This document shows, one piece after another, positions 36,862 to 44,033 of a stretch of 64,000 nt of DNA. The notes beneath the pieces are model-generated. The model was not told the DNA's origin, searched no databases, and worked only from the letters and a program-made list of their open reading frames with translations. Both the position numbers and the translations under genes were made by a program. Source of the DNA: Bacillus glycinifermentans (lineage in GTDB: Bacteria > Bacillota > Bacilli > Bacillales > Bacillaceae). The stretch is from contig NZ_LECW02000026.1 of the NCBI RefSeq assembly GCF_001042475.2, forward strand, positions 1 to 64,000, written 5' to 3'. Within the stretch, counting starts at the first letter, position 1. Every line of letters starts with the position of its first letter.

Positions 36862-37173
36862 ATGGCCGAACCCCGGGGAGGCTGCGTCGGGCTCGTCTAT
36901 TCGGGAATTTTTTGTCTTGCCGGGTAATTCTGGACGCTGTCGGCCGAAGGGAAAGGGTAAAAACATGCAAACAAACTGATAATCCGTGCGCTCTGCAGCA
37001 GATGAATGGCCAGACATCGTCATTGGCTTTTTAAAAGAAGAATCGGTACAAAGGCTTATCGCTCAAAAGGCGGATAAGCTTTTTTACATGCTTCATACCC
37101 GATGGTTAAACGCGGCGGGTTTAAACCCTAGCCCGATTGTTAACAATGAAGAGAGAGTCGGGAGGGAACCTTG
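36862..37173 (+). other. yitB-DUF421 intergenic region
   Basis: 312 bases without a convincing gene. A hairpin GCTTATC ... GATAAGC (37054-37079) followed by six T (to 37085) is a terminator, probably for yitB. A 62-codon frame crossing it (36986-37174) has no ribosome site and is judged spurious. Confidence 0.55.
37054..37085 (+). terminator. Terminator upstream of the DUF421 gene
   Basis: GCTTATC stem, 12-base loop, GATAAGC stem, then TTTTTT. Confidence 0.75.
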
Positions 37174-37851
37174 ATGGATTATTTACAATTGGCGGTTGAA
37201 CTGATCATCGGATTTGCCGCTTTATTTATCATGACGAAAATACTGGGGAAAACCCAATTCGCCCAAATCACCCCGTTCGATTTCATTTCCGCTCTTATAC
37301 TCGGAGAGATGGTGGGGAACGCGATTTTTGACGAAGACGTCACCATATCGAAAGTTCTCTTTGCCATCTTGGTATGGGGGATCCTCATCTATTCGATCGA
37401 GATTCTATCGCAAAAAGCACAAAGCATGAGAGGCTTCCTCGAAGGAAAGCCGAATATCATTATCGATAAGGGAAAAATCAATTACAGCGCCTTGAAAAAA
37501 AACAAACTCGATTTAAACCAGCTGCAAACGTTAGCGCGTGAAAAAGGCTGTTTTTCCCTTCATGAAATCGAATACGCGATATTGGAAACAGATGGCTCGA
37601 TCAGCGTCCTTCGCAAACATGAATACGAGACGCCGACAAAATCGGAGTTAAACATCCCGTATCAACCCGTCCAGCTTCCGATTGCGTTCATTCTTGACGG
37701 CCAGCTGAAAGAGGAAAACCTGAAAGAAGCCGGGTTTGATAAAAGCTGGCTCAAGCAGCAATTATCGAGCCGCAACATTCAAAATTACAGCGATGTGTTA
37801 TATGCAGAATGGCGGGGCGATGAGGAAAAGCTCTACATTACCCAATATTAA
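37174..37851 (+). CDS. DUF421 membrane protein (YetF/YdfR type)
   Basis: 225 residues. Three N-terminal helices (LAVELIIGFAALFIMTKILG, then TPFDFISALILGEMVGNAIF and VLFAILVWGILIYSIEIL) carry the family motif. Two soluble repeats follow (NIIIDKGKINYSALKKNKL; LPIAFILDGQLKEENLKE). Members occur in spore membranes, and a relative (2Duf) affects spore wet-heat resistance, but this protein's role is not known. ATG 37174 has GGGAGGG seven bases before it. It is a single gene with a strong terminator. Confidence 0.82.
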   Translation: MDYLQLAVELIIGFAALFIMTKILGKTQFAQITPFDFISALILGEMVGNAIFDEDVTISKVLFAILVWGILIYSIEILSQKAQSMRGFLEGKPNIIIDKGKINYSALKKNKLDLNQLQTLAREKGCFSLHEIEYAILETDGSISVLRKHEYETPTKSELNIPYQPVQLPIAFILDGQLKEENLKEAGFDKSWLKQQLSSRNIQNYSDVLYAEWRGDEEKLYITQY

Positions 37852-37854
37852 TCA

Positions 37855-37900
37855 AGGAAAACCGCGGACTCAAGAAACCATCAGGTCCGCGGTTTTCCTT
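37855..37900 (+). terminator. Terminator of the DUF421 gene
   Basis: Long stem: AAGGAAAACCGCGGACT pairs with GGTCCGCGGTTTTCCTT. Confidence 0.9.
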
Positions 37901-38053
37901 AAAGAATCGATGCGTTTGCACCATGCTGAAAGACTCCCGGTTTTCCGCTGTCTGGGACGAAAGGCCTTCAAACGGACAAAATCGGCGAATAGCGAAAGAA
38001 CGATTTTTCCGTGTTCCGCATATTTGCTTACAGTCCAGTCAAAACACGTAAAC

Positions 38054-38084
38054 TTGACATAAATATCTAACGTGTTAATATACT
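38054..38084 (+). promoter_or_regulatory. Promoter of proH with over-long spacer
   Basis: TTGACA (38054-38059) and TATACT (38079-38084) are separated by 19 bases. A good -35 and -10 with a sub-optimal spacer fits a promoter that is weak without stress, as expected for the osmotically induced proline operon. Confidence 0.6.
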
Positions 38085-38126
38085 AACCGTGTTCGGAAAA
38101 TACGAACAGAATGCGAACAAAGGGAG

Positions 38127-38981
38127 ATGTTAAAGATCAATATTGAGCAAAAAAACGTAGCTTTTATCGGTGCCGGGTCCATGGCAGAAGGGATGATTTC
38201 AGGCATCGTCCAGTCAAAAAAGCTGCCCGCCAGCCAAATCTATGTGACCAATCATACGAATCACCGTCGTTTAAAAGAACTCCAGAACAAATATGGAATA
38301 AAAGGCATCAAAAAAGAAGAGCTCGATTACGGAAAAATTGACTGCTTCATTTTGGCGATGAAGCCGAAGGATGCCGAAGCTGCTCTTCGTTCCATAAAAC
38401 CGCATATTCAACCCCATCAGCTCATGTTGTCAGTTTTAGCTGGCATTCCGATTTCATTTATTGAAGAAGCGCTGTACGACAAGCAGCCTGTCATCAGAAT
38501 GATGCCGAATACGTCAAGTACGATCGGCGCCTCGGCAACCGCGATGTCCGAAGGAAGGGCCGTGACAGCCGATCATTCAAAAACCGCAAAACAATTGCTG
38601 CAATGCATGGGAGAAGTCTATTGCATTGAGGAAAGCAAAATGGACATTTTCACAGGAATCGCCGGAAGCGGGCCCGCCTACTTTTATTATTTGATGGAGC
38701 ATATCGAAAAAGCAGGGGCAGAGGCCGGTTTAAGCGGCAAATTAACGAGAGAAATCGGGGCGCAGACGCTTTTGGGCGCCGCAAAAATGCTGTTGGAAAG
38801 CCCCCTGGATACCGCTGTTCTCAAAGACAACATCACCTCTCCGAACGGAACGACTGCCGCCGGATTGAAGGCTTTGGAGGAAAACGGAGGCGGCGAAGCG
38901 ATCGAACAGGCGATCAGACATGCAGCGAAACGCTCGAAAACGATCAGTCAGGAATTGGAACAGTTCGTCGCAGCAAAATAA
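38127..38981 (+). CDS. proH: Pyrroline-5-carboxylate reductase ProH
   Basis: 284 residues of the P5CR family: NAD(P)-binding VAFIGAGSMAEGM near residue 11, RMMPNTSSTIG near residue 122, and the C-terminal dimer helices with SGPAYFYYLMEHIEKAG and TSPNGTTAAGLKALE. It performs the last step of proline synthesis. In B. subtilis and B. licheniformis proH belongs to the osmostress-induced route with proJ (and proAA), separate from the anabolic proBA/proI. Here the gene is intact, but proJ and proA behind it are reduced to fragments. The SD-like AAAGGGAG abuts ATG 38127, an unusually short spacing with no better start in frame. Confidence 0.92.
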   Translation: MLKINIEQKNVAFIGAGSMAEGMISGIVQSKKLPASQIYVTNHTNHRRLKELQNKYGIKGIKKEELDYGKIDCFILAMKPKDAEAALRSIKPHIQPHQLMLSVLAGIPISFIEEALYDKQPVIRMMPNTSSTIGASATAMSEGRAVTADHSKTAKQLLQCMGEVYCIEESKMDIFTGIAGSGPAYFYYLMEHIEKAGAEAGLSGKLTREIGAQTLLGAAKMLLESPLDTAVLKDNITSPNGTTAAGLKALEENGGGEAIEQAIRHAAKRSKTISQELEQFVAAK

Positions 38982-39002
38982 GGATCCATTATAGATGATA
39001 AA

Positions 39003-39167
39003 ATGACCTCTCGGCAAAAGAGGGGAGTTGTCAAAGTGGGGAGCAGTTCATTAACAAGCCTTCACGGTGAAAACAGCAGCAAAAAGCAGATGTTCCGCCT
39101 GAAAAATGAAGGGTATGGAGCGCTTCTCGTCTCATCGGGAGCAGTCGCAAAATATAGATGGTATTGA
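39003..39167 (+). pseudogene. proJ: proJ (glutamate 5-kinase) 5' remnant
   Basis: ATG 39003 opens a frame with KVGSSSLTSLHGENSSKK, the glutamate 5-kinase ATP/substrate loop (K-x-GSSSLT). After an apparent in-frame deletion it continues LKNEGYGALLVSSGAVA, the next conserved block. Homology stops after GCA at 39149, and the frame ends at 39167 after foreign residues (KYRWY). About 50 of roughly 370 codons survive. It follows proH by 21 bases, as expected for the operon. Everything needed for catalysis beyond the first loops is missing, so it cannot work. Confidence 0.85.
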
Positions 39168-39620
39168 AAAAACGGAGATGATCTACTTTATACTCAATTA
39201 GAACCCGGAACGGTAAAGTTCTATATAGTGAGGGAAGGCTTCCTCGTAATAAAATTGACAACGAACAGCTTCAGGAATCATGGAGAGAAATTCCTGCCTC
39301 AATTTGATCTTTCTATAAAAATATTCACAATGGCTTTTATTAATATACAAGTGGAGCGATGGGTTTAATATCATTGGAAGATGCTGCTTACTTGGGAGAT
39401 GATGATTTTGATTGGGGCATTATTGACGATTTAAACCAACCGCTACAGATTGGCTTGGACACATCCTTTGGTTTTTTCAACAATGGAATGGAGCACTGAT
39501 GTTGCCATTGATTATAAAAATTGCGGGCAAGATCATGCTACTTTATGGTCAGCGAAAGACCAGCCTGAATATAATATTAACTTTTGGGATTTTGCAGATG
39601 AATGGATTGTTATCGGCTAA
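39150..39620 (+). pseudogene. Decayed immunity-like gene, 5' truncated
   Basis: Joining frames gives a plausible small acidic protein: NIDGIEKTEMIYFIL, then TRNGKVLYSEGRLPRNKI, NEQLQESWREIPASI, a TGA stop, SFYKNIHNGFY, a TAA stop, YTSGAMGLISLEDAAYLG, DDDFDWGIIDDLNQPLQIG, and after a frameshift DVAIDYKNCGQDHATLWSA and INFWDFADEWIVIG. The composition (Asp, Trp and Tyr rich, G-D-D-D-F-D-W) is that of SMI1/KNR4 (SUKH)-like immunity proteins. Two in-frame stops and at least two frameshifts show that it is dead. Its head is lost at the junction with proJ. The family assignment is inference from composition and layout. Confidence 0.6.
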
Positions 39621-39672
39621 CGGATCCACAGAATGCTTCAGATAACCTAATTAAATAAAATAACAATAAGTG

Positions 39673-39721
39673 GAACAGGTCTAGTCATGGTTAGATAGCC
39701 ATGACTAGACCTGTTCTTTTG
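39673..39721 (+). terminator. Terminator with 18-bp perfect stem
   Basis: GAACAGGTCTAGTCATGG (39673-39690) pairs perfectly with 39699-39716, followed by TTTTG. It ends the decayed cassette before it. Confidence 0.85.
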
Positions 39722-39783
39722 ATTATCTATTACTGAGACATTCATTATATTGAAGAAGGAGGTGAAGCAATAGCTTAACCTAA

Positions 39784-39900
39784 AAGCTTGCATCCTGGAA
39801 TTGCGGTATTTATAATGTTGAAGAAGAATCGGAAATTACTGGGGAAGACGCACAAATCGTGAATAGACTGAAAACATTCGAAAAAGAATTTGGAAGGTGA
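39784..39900 (+). pseudogene. 3' fragment of an unknown gene
   Basis: A 38-codon open stretch without a start (ending IVNRLKTFEKEFGR, TGA at 39898) directly precedes the next gene by three bases. The coding look (EEESEITGEDAQ) and tight spacing suggest the tail of a lost upstream gene. Confidence 0.4.
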
Positions 39901-39903
39901 AAA

Positions 39904-40455
39904 ATGTTATTACCCGAAGAATTTAATCGAAACTGGGATGTTAATAAAAATGGGCCATTGTTAAAGTTTCCGTATGATGAACTAACAGAGACTCCTTTTT
40001 CGGAGGAATTTAAAAAATTTTTATCTTTTGGAGGTTTACCTGAAACACCTCCACCTTATTTAGATTTTTCATCCTCTCAAGCATCATTTAAACCAATCAC
40101 AAGTATTTTTGATATGTCTGAAGCATTTCAAAAATACTGGTTGTTAGGTTCCACTGGTTCTGGAGATCCAATATGTATGATTGAAAATAACGAGAGAATC
40201 ATTTATCTAAATAATGTTGATGAATATAAAGAAGTATTTATTAACTCTTCAATAAATCAATTTGCAGAATGTATATTACTATTCTCGGAAATGATTGACA
40301 AGGCCATACAAATAAATGGCGAGGATGCCTTTATTGATCATGATATTCCAGAAAGTCTAATAGCGTGGTTAAAAGAAGAACTCAGACGAGTAGACTCAAA
40401 TTGCATAAACGAAGGAAGTTTTTGGGGTATTGAAATAGAAAGTTTAAATGAATAA
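39904..40455 (+). CDS. SUKH-type (SUKH-4-like) immunity protein
   Basis: 183 residues, acidic and soluble, strongly AT-rich compared with neighbours. The pattern WLLGSTGSGDPICM (residues about 79-92), then RIIYLNN and INSSINQFAECILLFSEMI, is that of the SUKH superfamily, notably SUKH-4, in which a G-x-x-G-S-G-x-P-I-C turn precedes a strand and a helix. SUKH proteins neutralise nuclease and other toxins in polymorphic toxin systems. No toxin gene is nearby, so this is an orphan immunity gene. The ribosome site GGAAGGTG is well placed before ATG 39904. The toxin it matches is unknown. Confidence 0.68.
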   Translation: MLLPEEFNRNWDVNKNGPLLKFPYDELTETPFSEEFKKFLSFGGLPETPPPYLDFSSSQASFKPITSIFDMSEAFQKYWLLGSTGSGDPICMIENNERIIYLNNVDEYKEVFINSSINQFAECILLFSEMIDKAIQINGEDAFIDHDIPESLIAWLKEELRRVDSNCINEGSFWGIEIESLNE

Positions 40456-40504
40456 GGAAGAGAAAGATTACCTTGATAGGCTGAGACCATCCCTGTGATA
40501 AAAT

Positions 40505-40543
40505 AAAACCAAAAAAGCAGGTACGGTTTCTTTTTTTGGTTTT
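40505..40543 (+). terminator. Terminator after the SUKH gene
   Basis: AAAACCAAAAAA pairs with TTTTTTTGGTTTT. It ends only eight bases before the next start codon. Confidence 0.75.
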
Positions 40544-40550
40544 ATAAAAC

Positions 40551-41171
40551 ATGAAAGAAAGAGAGAAAAATACAAACGATCAATATAAGGATGTTAGAAT
40601 AGGTTGTGATTGTTCAATCATGGAACATGGAGTCAGATTTATTGTTGAATACTCTGAAATCGGTGAATTGCTTCATCGTCTCTTTGTGAATAGGGAATTA
40701 GACGAATGGTACAAGATCAAATGTGCTGAAAAAATAAAAGTGCCTGATGAATTGAATCAAATGAAAGGTTTGAAAAAAGTTGAAGTTAGAGATTTAAACA
40801 ATCCTTCAGGAGAAATTCACATCCATTTGCAAAGTCTTTCCGGCGAAAACGGTTTTCATTTAGAACAGCAAATCAATATTAAAGTATCTAAATTGGTTCC
40901 TGTTTATGTTTTAGATTATCGTTATTCTTTAAGACACGAATTAATCGACGGTGCTTATGATATTGTAGGAACCGCTGAATCTTTAGAATTCATTCAGGGA
41001 ACCAACTATATTAATAAAATAATGCAAGAGAAAGGATATATTGAGCTCAGTTATTTGTACGATTATTACGATACCGTGTATGAGTGGAGTGAATTGCCGC
41101 ATATACAGCCTTTCAACAGGAGATTAACATTAGGAGATGCCTTGTTTACTGATGTATTAGAATTGCTATAG
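40551..41171 (+). CDS. Unknown protein of the immunity island
   Basis: 206 residues, soluble and acidic, AT-rich; I do not recognise a family. An early cysteine pair (IGCDCSIMEHG) and beta-rich stretches such as GEIHIHLQSL are visible. The C-terminal region is Tyr/Asp rich (LYDYYDTVYEWSELP). Its position in a row of immunity-like genes suggests a similar role, but this is guilt by association. ATG 40551 has no Shine-Dalgarno sequence and lies eight bases behind a terminator hairpin, so the true 5' end may have been lost and expression is doubtful. The frame itself is intact for 207 codons. Confidence 0.55.
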   Translation: MKEREKNTNDQYKDVRIGCDCSIMEHGVRFIVEYSEIGELLHRLFVNRELDEWYKIKCAEKIKVPDELNQMKGLKKVEVRDLNNPSGEIHIHLQSLSGENGFHLEQQINIKVSKLVPVYVLDYRYSLRHELIDGAYDIVGTAESLEFIQGTNYINKIMQEKGYIELSYLYDYYDTVYEWSELPHIQPFNRRLTLGDALFTDVLELL

Positions 41172-41175
41172 TTTA

Positions 41176-41208
41176 AACTTGCCGTGTTGTCATTGGCAAG
41201 TTTTTTTA
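41176..41208 (+). terminator. Terminator after the 40551 gene
   Basis: AACTTGCC / GGCAAGTT stem followed by TTTTTTA. Confidence 0.85.
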
Positions 41209-41264
41209 GAATCATGAAGCCTTTTACAGATAGGTTAACAATGTGGAGTATAAGGAGAAGAAAG

Positions 41265-41389
41265 ATGGACAAAGATCAAATTTCTCATTTTTTTTAAAAG
41301 TTCCATTCATCAAACTGGTTCTTTTCATTCGACAAGTTTAAAAAGTGATTTCACAAGAAATAGTTTATTAATGAGAAGGTGTTTAATTC
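41265..41389 (+). pseudogene. 5' fragment of an unknown gene
   Basis: ATG 41265 behind AAGGAG opens MDKDQISHFF and stops in a run of nine T and A-rich bases. In the next frame KSSIHQTGSFHSTSLKSDF continues to the following gene. It looks like a frameshifted and 3'-truncated gene start. Confidence 0.4.
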
Positions 41390-41854
41390 ATGAAAGTTTA
41401 TTATTGTGATGAATGGTCGGACATCAAGAAACAGCCTTGGAATATTCTTGATGATCGTACCGCATACTTGCATCACCAAAAACATGAACCATATACTGCG
41501 GTATTAACCGAAGATGACAAAACCAAGTACATTGTAAATGTAACAAATGAATGGATTTCGGTGGGCTTTTATGATGACCTGACTCGTAAATATTTAAATT
41601 ATGATTTTGAAGTTATAAGTAACAATAAAATCTTCTTAAGAACAGCAATGTATTGGGAATATGATGATGTAACTGAGGATGAAGTAAGCGGTTTGATTTT
41701 AGGCTTTCACGAAGATGGTCACATAGCAATGGAGAAAACAGATTTTAAAACCGGTTCAGTCGAGGAGCGTGAGACTAGCGGCAGTCTGGAGCGAAACTGG
41801 GATGTGTTCCCTGCATTTGGTGAATACATACACTTGTGCAGAGAGGAAAGATAA
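41390..41854 (+). CDS. Unknown acidic protein of the immunity island
   Basis: 154 residues, strongly acidic (MKVYYCDEWSDIKKQPW at the start, WEYDDVTEDEVSG in the middle) with a mixed alpha/beta pattern. The size, charge and aromatic content are typical of immunity proteins, but I do not recognise the family. A ribosome site (AGAAGGTG) lies ten bases before ATG, so expression is plausible. Base composition is AT-rich like the other island genes and unlike the flanking core genes. The terminator at 42172 lies far downstream, behind another decayed fragment. Confidence 0.6.
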   Translation: MKVYYCDEWSDIKKQPWNILDDRTAYLHHQKHEPYTAVLTEDDKTKYIVNVTNEWISVGFYDDLTRKYLNYDFEVISNNKIFLRTAMYWEYDDVTEDEVSGLILGFHEDGHIAMEKTDFKTGSVEERETSGSLERNWDVFPAFGEYIHLCREER

Positions 41855-41944
41855 TTGAGGATACGGCTATCCAACTAAACATCATATTTCCGAAAGGATA
41901 TCGGCTTTTTCATCGCTTTACAAATAAGGGAGAACATCATATTA

Positions 41945-42150
41945 ATACATTCCTCATATGTTCAAGATATAATTGGAAAAGTCATTTTGACTGACAAAGA
42001 GCTATAGTTTTAGGTACTGAAAAGTTGGATAAGGCATTTCAAAATAAGGGATTTGATATTCCGACAGATACATGACGAAAGGCTGCGAAATTCTTTTTGT
42101 CCAGAATAAAACAATACAGAAAACTGATAAAGAAGAATGATATCTACTGA
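41945..42150 (+). pseudogene. Decayed gene tail in the immunity island
   Basis: Three short frames join into a plausible protein tail: HSSYVQDIIGKVILTDKEL, then IVLGTEKLDKAFQNKGFDI followed by PTDT and a stop, then RKAAKFFLSRIKQYRKLI. One stop and one frameshift separate them. No family is recognised. Confidence 0.4.
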
Positions 42151-42171
42151 TAAAAGACAAACGTAAAATTG

Positions 42172-42194
42172 CCAGATTATTGTCTGGTTTTATT
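42172..42194 (+). terminator. Weak terminator at the island end
   Basis: CCAGA / TCTGG with TTTTATTT following. Confidence 0.55.
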
Positions 42195-42282
42195 TATTGA
42201 CTTTGATGATAAGCAACTGTATTCATTGCTTCCTGAACCGAGGAATTTGCCCCTGCGGGTGGGTGGGGGAGTATAAAGAGAT

Positions 42283-42522
42283 GAAGCATGCGACCATATT
42301 AAAACGTACGGGACAAAGCATTCAAAAGCGATCGTCACGGAAAATCCGAAAACGGCAAAAGCCTTTTTCGGCGCCGTGAATGCCGCGGCGCTGTATCACA
42401 ATGCATCGATCCGCTTCACAGACGGCGGAGCCCTCGCTGAAATCGGAATTTCGACACAAAAGTTCTATGCCCGAGGATCGATGGACGACATTCAAATAGT
42501 TCATGACAGGCAACGGCCGTAA
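42283..42522 (+). pseudogene. proA: proA (gamma-glutamyl phosphate reductase) 3' remnant
   Basis: An 80-codon frame begins [18 protein letters not shown] and continues [15 protein letters not shown] and [15 protein letters not shown], the conserved C-terminal blocks of ProA ([23 protein letters not shown]). The usual F-E-F-G-F-G between the blocks is deleted. The end ([12 protein letters not shown]) is divergent and it stops at 42522. About a fifth of ProA remains and the catalytic Cys region is lost. It marks the right edge of the lost proJ-proA segment: the left edge is at 39149, and the foreign insert lies between. Confidence 0.85.
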
Positions 42523-42556
42523 TCAGAACATTAACGAAGAAGCCCCCGTGTATTTG

Positions 42557-42595
42557 AACTGCATCCCGATCTAACAATCGGAGGTGCAGTTTTCC
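42557..42595 (+). terminator. Hairpin after the proA remnant
   Basis: AACTGCATCCCGAT and ATCGGAGGTGCAGTT form an imperfect stem followed by TTT; probably the old terminator of the proline operon. The bases from here to the HxlR gene (to 42762) show no gene. Confidence 0.6.
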
Positions 42596-42762
42596 TCTGG
42601 CTAAATTCCCAAGCATTAAACGATTGCGGGAAGCGCCAGGTGCACTTCAAACTTGGATTCATTTTTACGGAAGCAGCTGCGATTAAAAGCGGTCTTTCTT
42701 TACATCCTTTCATTCAGATTAGATAATGATGTAAGAAGTTTCTTCGAAGGAGAGTGTTTGTT

Positions 42763-43119
42763 ATGCGAAGCGAAACCGGAAAAACGTGTGTTCCGACCGG
42801 CGTGGACCTCAAGGACACCGGCTTTGGATATACGTTATCCTTAATAAGCGGCAAATATAAAATGATCATTCTTTATTGGCTGTCTGAAAATAAGATTATG
42901 CGGCATAATGAGCTGAAGCGAAGCATAGGTACCATTTCCTTCAAAACGCTGAGCATCATGTTAAAAGAGCTCGAGGCAGACGGCCTTATCATACGGAAGG
43001 AATTTCCCCAAATACCTCCGAAGGTTGAGTATTCGCTATCTGAACGCGGTCTTTCTCTCGTTCCTTTGTTGAATATGATGTGCGATTGGGGAGAGAAAAA
43101 CAGGTTGCCGGCCCTTTAG
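42763..43119 (+). CDS. HxlR-family transcriptional regulator
   Basis: 118 residues with the HxlR winged helix: YTLSLISGKYKMIILYWL, then MRHNELKRSIGTISFKTLS and the wing RKEFPQIPPKVEYSLSERG. A Cys near the N-terminus (KTCVPTG, residue 9) sits where thiol-sensing relatives YodB and CatR have theirs, so sensing quinones or aldehydes is possible. GAAGGAG lies about ten bases before ATG 42763; an in-frame GTG at 42754 is too close to it. The next gene, convergent, encodes a quinone-reductase-like flavoprotein with a dyad in its promoter region, a likely target. Confidence 0.83.
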   Translation: MRSETGKTCVPTGVDLKDTGFGYTLSLISGKYKMIILYWLSENKIMRHNELKRSIGTISFKTLSIMLKELEADGLIIRKEFPQIPPKVEYSLSERGLSLVPLLNMMCDWGEKNRLPAL

Positions 43120-43121
43120 GG

Positions 43122-43146
43122 CTTCTTTTGTTTAAACCAAAAGAAG
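43122..43146. repeat. Inverted repeat between convergent genes
   Basis: CTTCTTTTG-N7-CAAAAGAAG. No T run of note on the plus side; it may act as a weak bidirectional terminator. Confidence 0.55.
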
Positions 43147-43183
43147 TATCTCCCGAACAAAGGAAACACCTCTTTTTTACTTT

Positions 43184-43744
43184 TTATAGATTGTCAATAA
43201 AATCTAAATAATCTTGCGCGCTTTTTTCCAATTCGCCTGCACCTGGTTCATTTTCTTCCTCTTCGTTGCCGCCCGGGCTATTTTCTTTGCCGTAAAATGC
43301 AAAGAACGAACGATAATCTGCATTGCAATAAAGGAATGTCGTTTCAAACGGAACCAATATTTGTCCAAGTGTATACCGGTACCTCCCGGTTTCACGATAA
43401 TCTTCTTTTTTGATTCCGGCAGTTACCCCTAGAGCAACTTTGCGATTCTTGAATTTATCCCCACCATTTGAACCGTAAGCCCATCCATAAGCTAAAACAT
43501 CATCAAGCCATGTTTTAAGAAGAGGCGGGCAATTAAACCAATGTATAGGGAACTGCAGAACAAGATTGCCATGAGATTCAACCAATTGTTGTTCTGTTTC
43601 CACGTCTATGTTTCCATCCGGGTAAACCTTGTACAATTCGTGAACAGTATACTTTTCCGGATATTTTTGAAGTTCGTTTACCCAGCGCTTATTAATGATT
43701 GATGTTTCGATGTTTGGGTGTGTAACGATAATAAGAGTTTTCAA
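43184..43744 (-). CDS. NAD(P)H-dependent flavin oxidoreductase (quinone reductase-like)
   Basis: 186 residues of the flavodoxin-2 fold (KefF/YwrO-like): start KTLIIVTHPNIETS, then VLQFPIHWFNCPPLLKTWLDDVLAYGWAYG in two parts, the FMN and interface loop, and VALGVTAGIKKEDY. The C-terminus is unusually acidic (GGNEEEENEPGAGELE). Such proteins reduce quinones or nitro compounds by two electrons. The start is TTG, with AGGAGGG seven bases before it. The upstream dyad AGTAC-N2-GTACT and the convergent HxlR gene suggest induction by electrophiles. Confidence 0.82.
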   Translation of the reverse strand: MKTLIIVTHPNIETSIINKRWVNELQKYPEKYTVHELYKVYPDGNIDVETEQQLVESHGNLVLQFPIHWFNCPPLLKTWLDDVLAYGWAYGSNGGDKFKNRKVALGVTAGIKKEDYRETGRYRYTLGQILVPFETTFLYCNADYRSFFAFYGKENSPGGNEEEENEPGAGELEKSAQDYLDFIDNL

Positions 43745-43808
43745 AGACTTTCCCTCCTAAAAAGCGTGATTTTATCCTGAGTATAAAATGCAAACTGAAA
43801 ATATGTAA

Positions 43809-44033
43809 GTATGCACTTTTAGTACAGGTACTTTCATAAAGGTAAGTATCAACGCTAATCTTTTATATCAAGGTGCAGTGATTGCCTGTACAATGGGCTC
43901 AAGCTCAATGTTCAAACGGGACAATCTTGCCTGTCCGAAAACTGCTGGCATGAAAGACGCACTTTTTCAATATAATGTTAACAAAGTTCTGCTGCTCAAG
44001 GATTTTGACGATCCAAAAAAGGGGGGCATCTGA
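43809..44033 (+). pseudogene. Startless reading frame before yngJ, possible DUF4280 (PAAR-like) remnant
   Basis: The frame is open for 74 codons and ends with TGA overlapping the yngJ ATG. It contains LLYQGAVIACTMGSSSMFKR. The G-A-V-I-x-C-T-M-G-S core recalls DUF4280/PAAR-like proteins linked to toxin delivery, but the rest does not fit well. There is no good start (ATG 43893 lacks a ribosome site), so it is either a remnant or chance. Confidence 0.3.
43821..43832. promoter_or_regulatory. Candidate HxlR-type operator
   Basis: AGTAC-AG-GTACT lies just upstream of a TTACAT (N17) TATACT promoter on the minus strand that would serve the quinone-reductase gene. Two copies of GTAAGTAT flank it (43805 and 43842 region). 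Confidence 0.45.

Noticed and set aside
36986..37174. 62-codon frame before the DUF421 gene
   Set aside because: GTG start without a ribosome site, crossed by a clear terminator hairpin.
42523..42762. Possible insertion-sequence end near the proA remnant
   Set aside because: Only a hairpin is visible; no transposase frame, no matching terminal repeat and no target duplication.
43960..43980. Possible sigma-E promoter before yngJ (ATATAAT with upstream GCATGAA)
   Set aside because: The -35 match and spacing are poor; known sigma-E control of the B. subtilis operon is not enough to call a site here.
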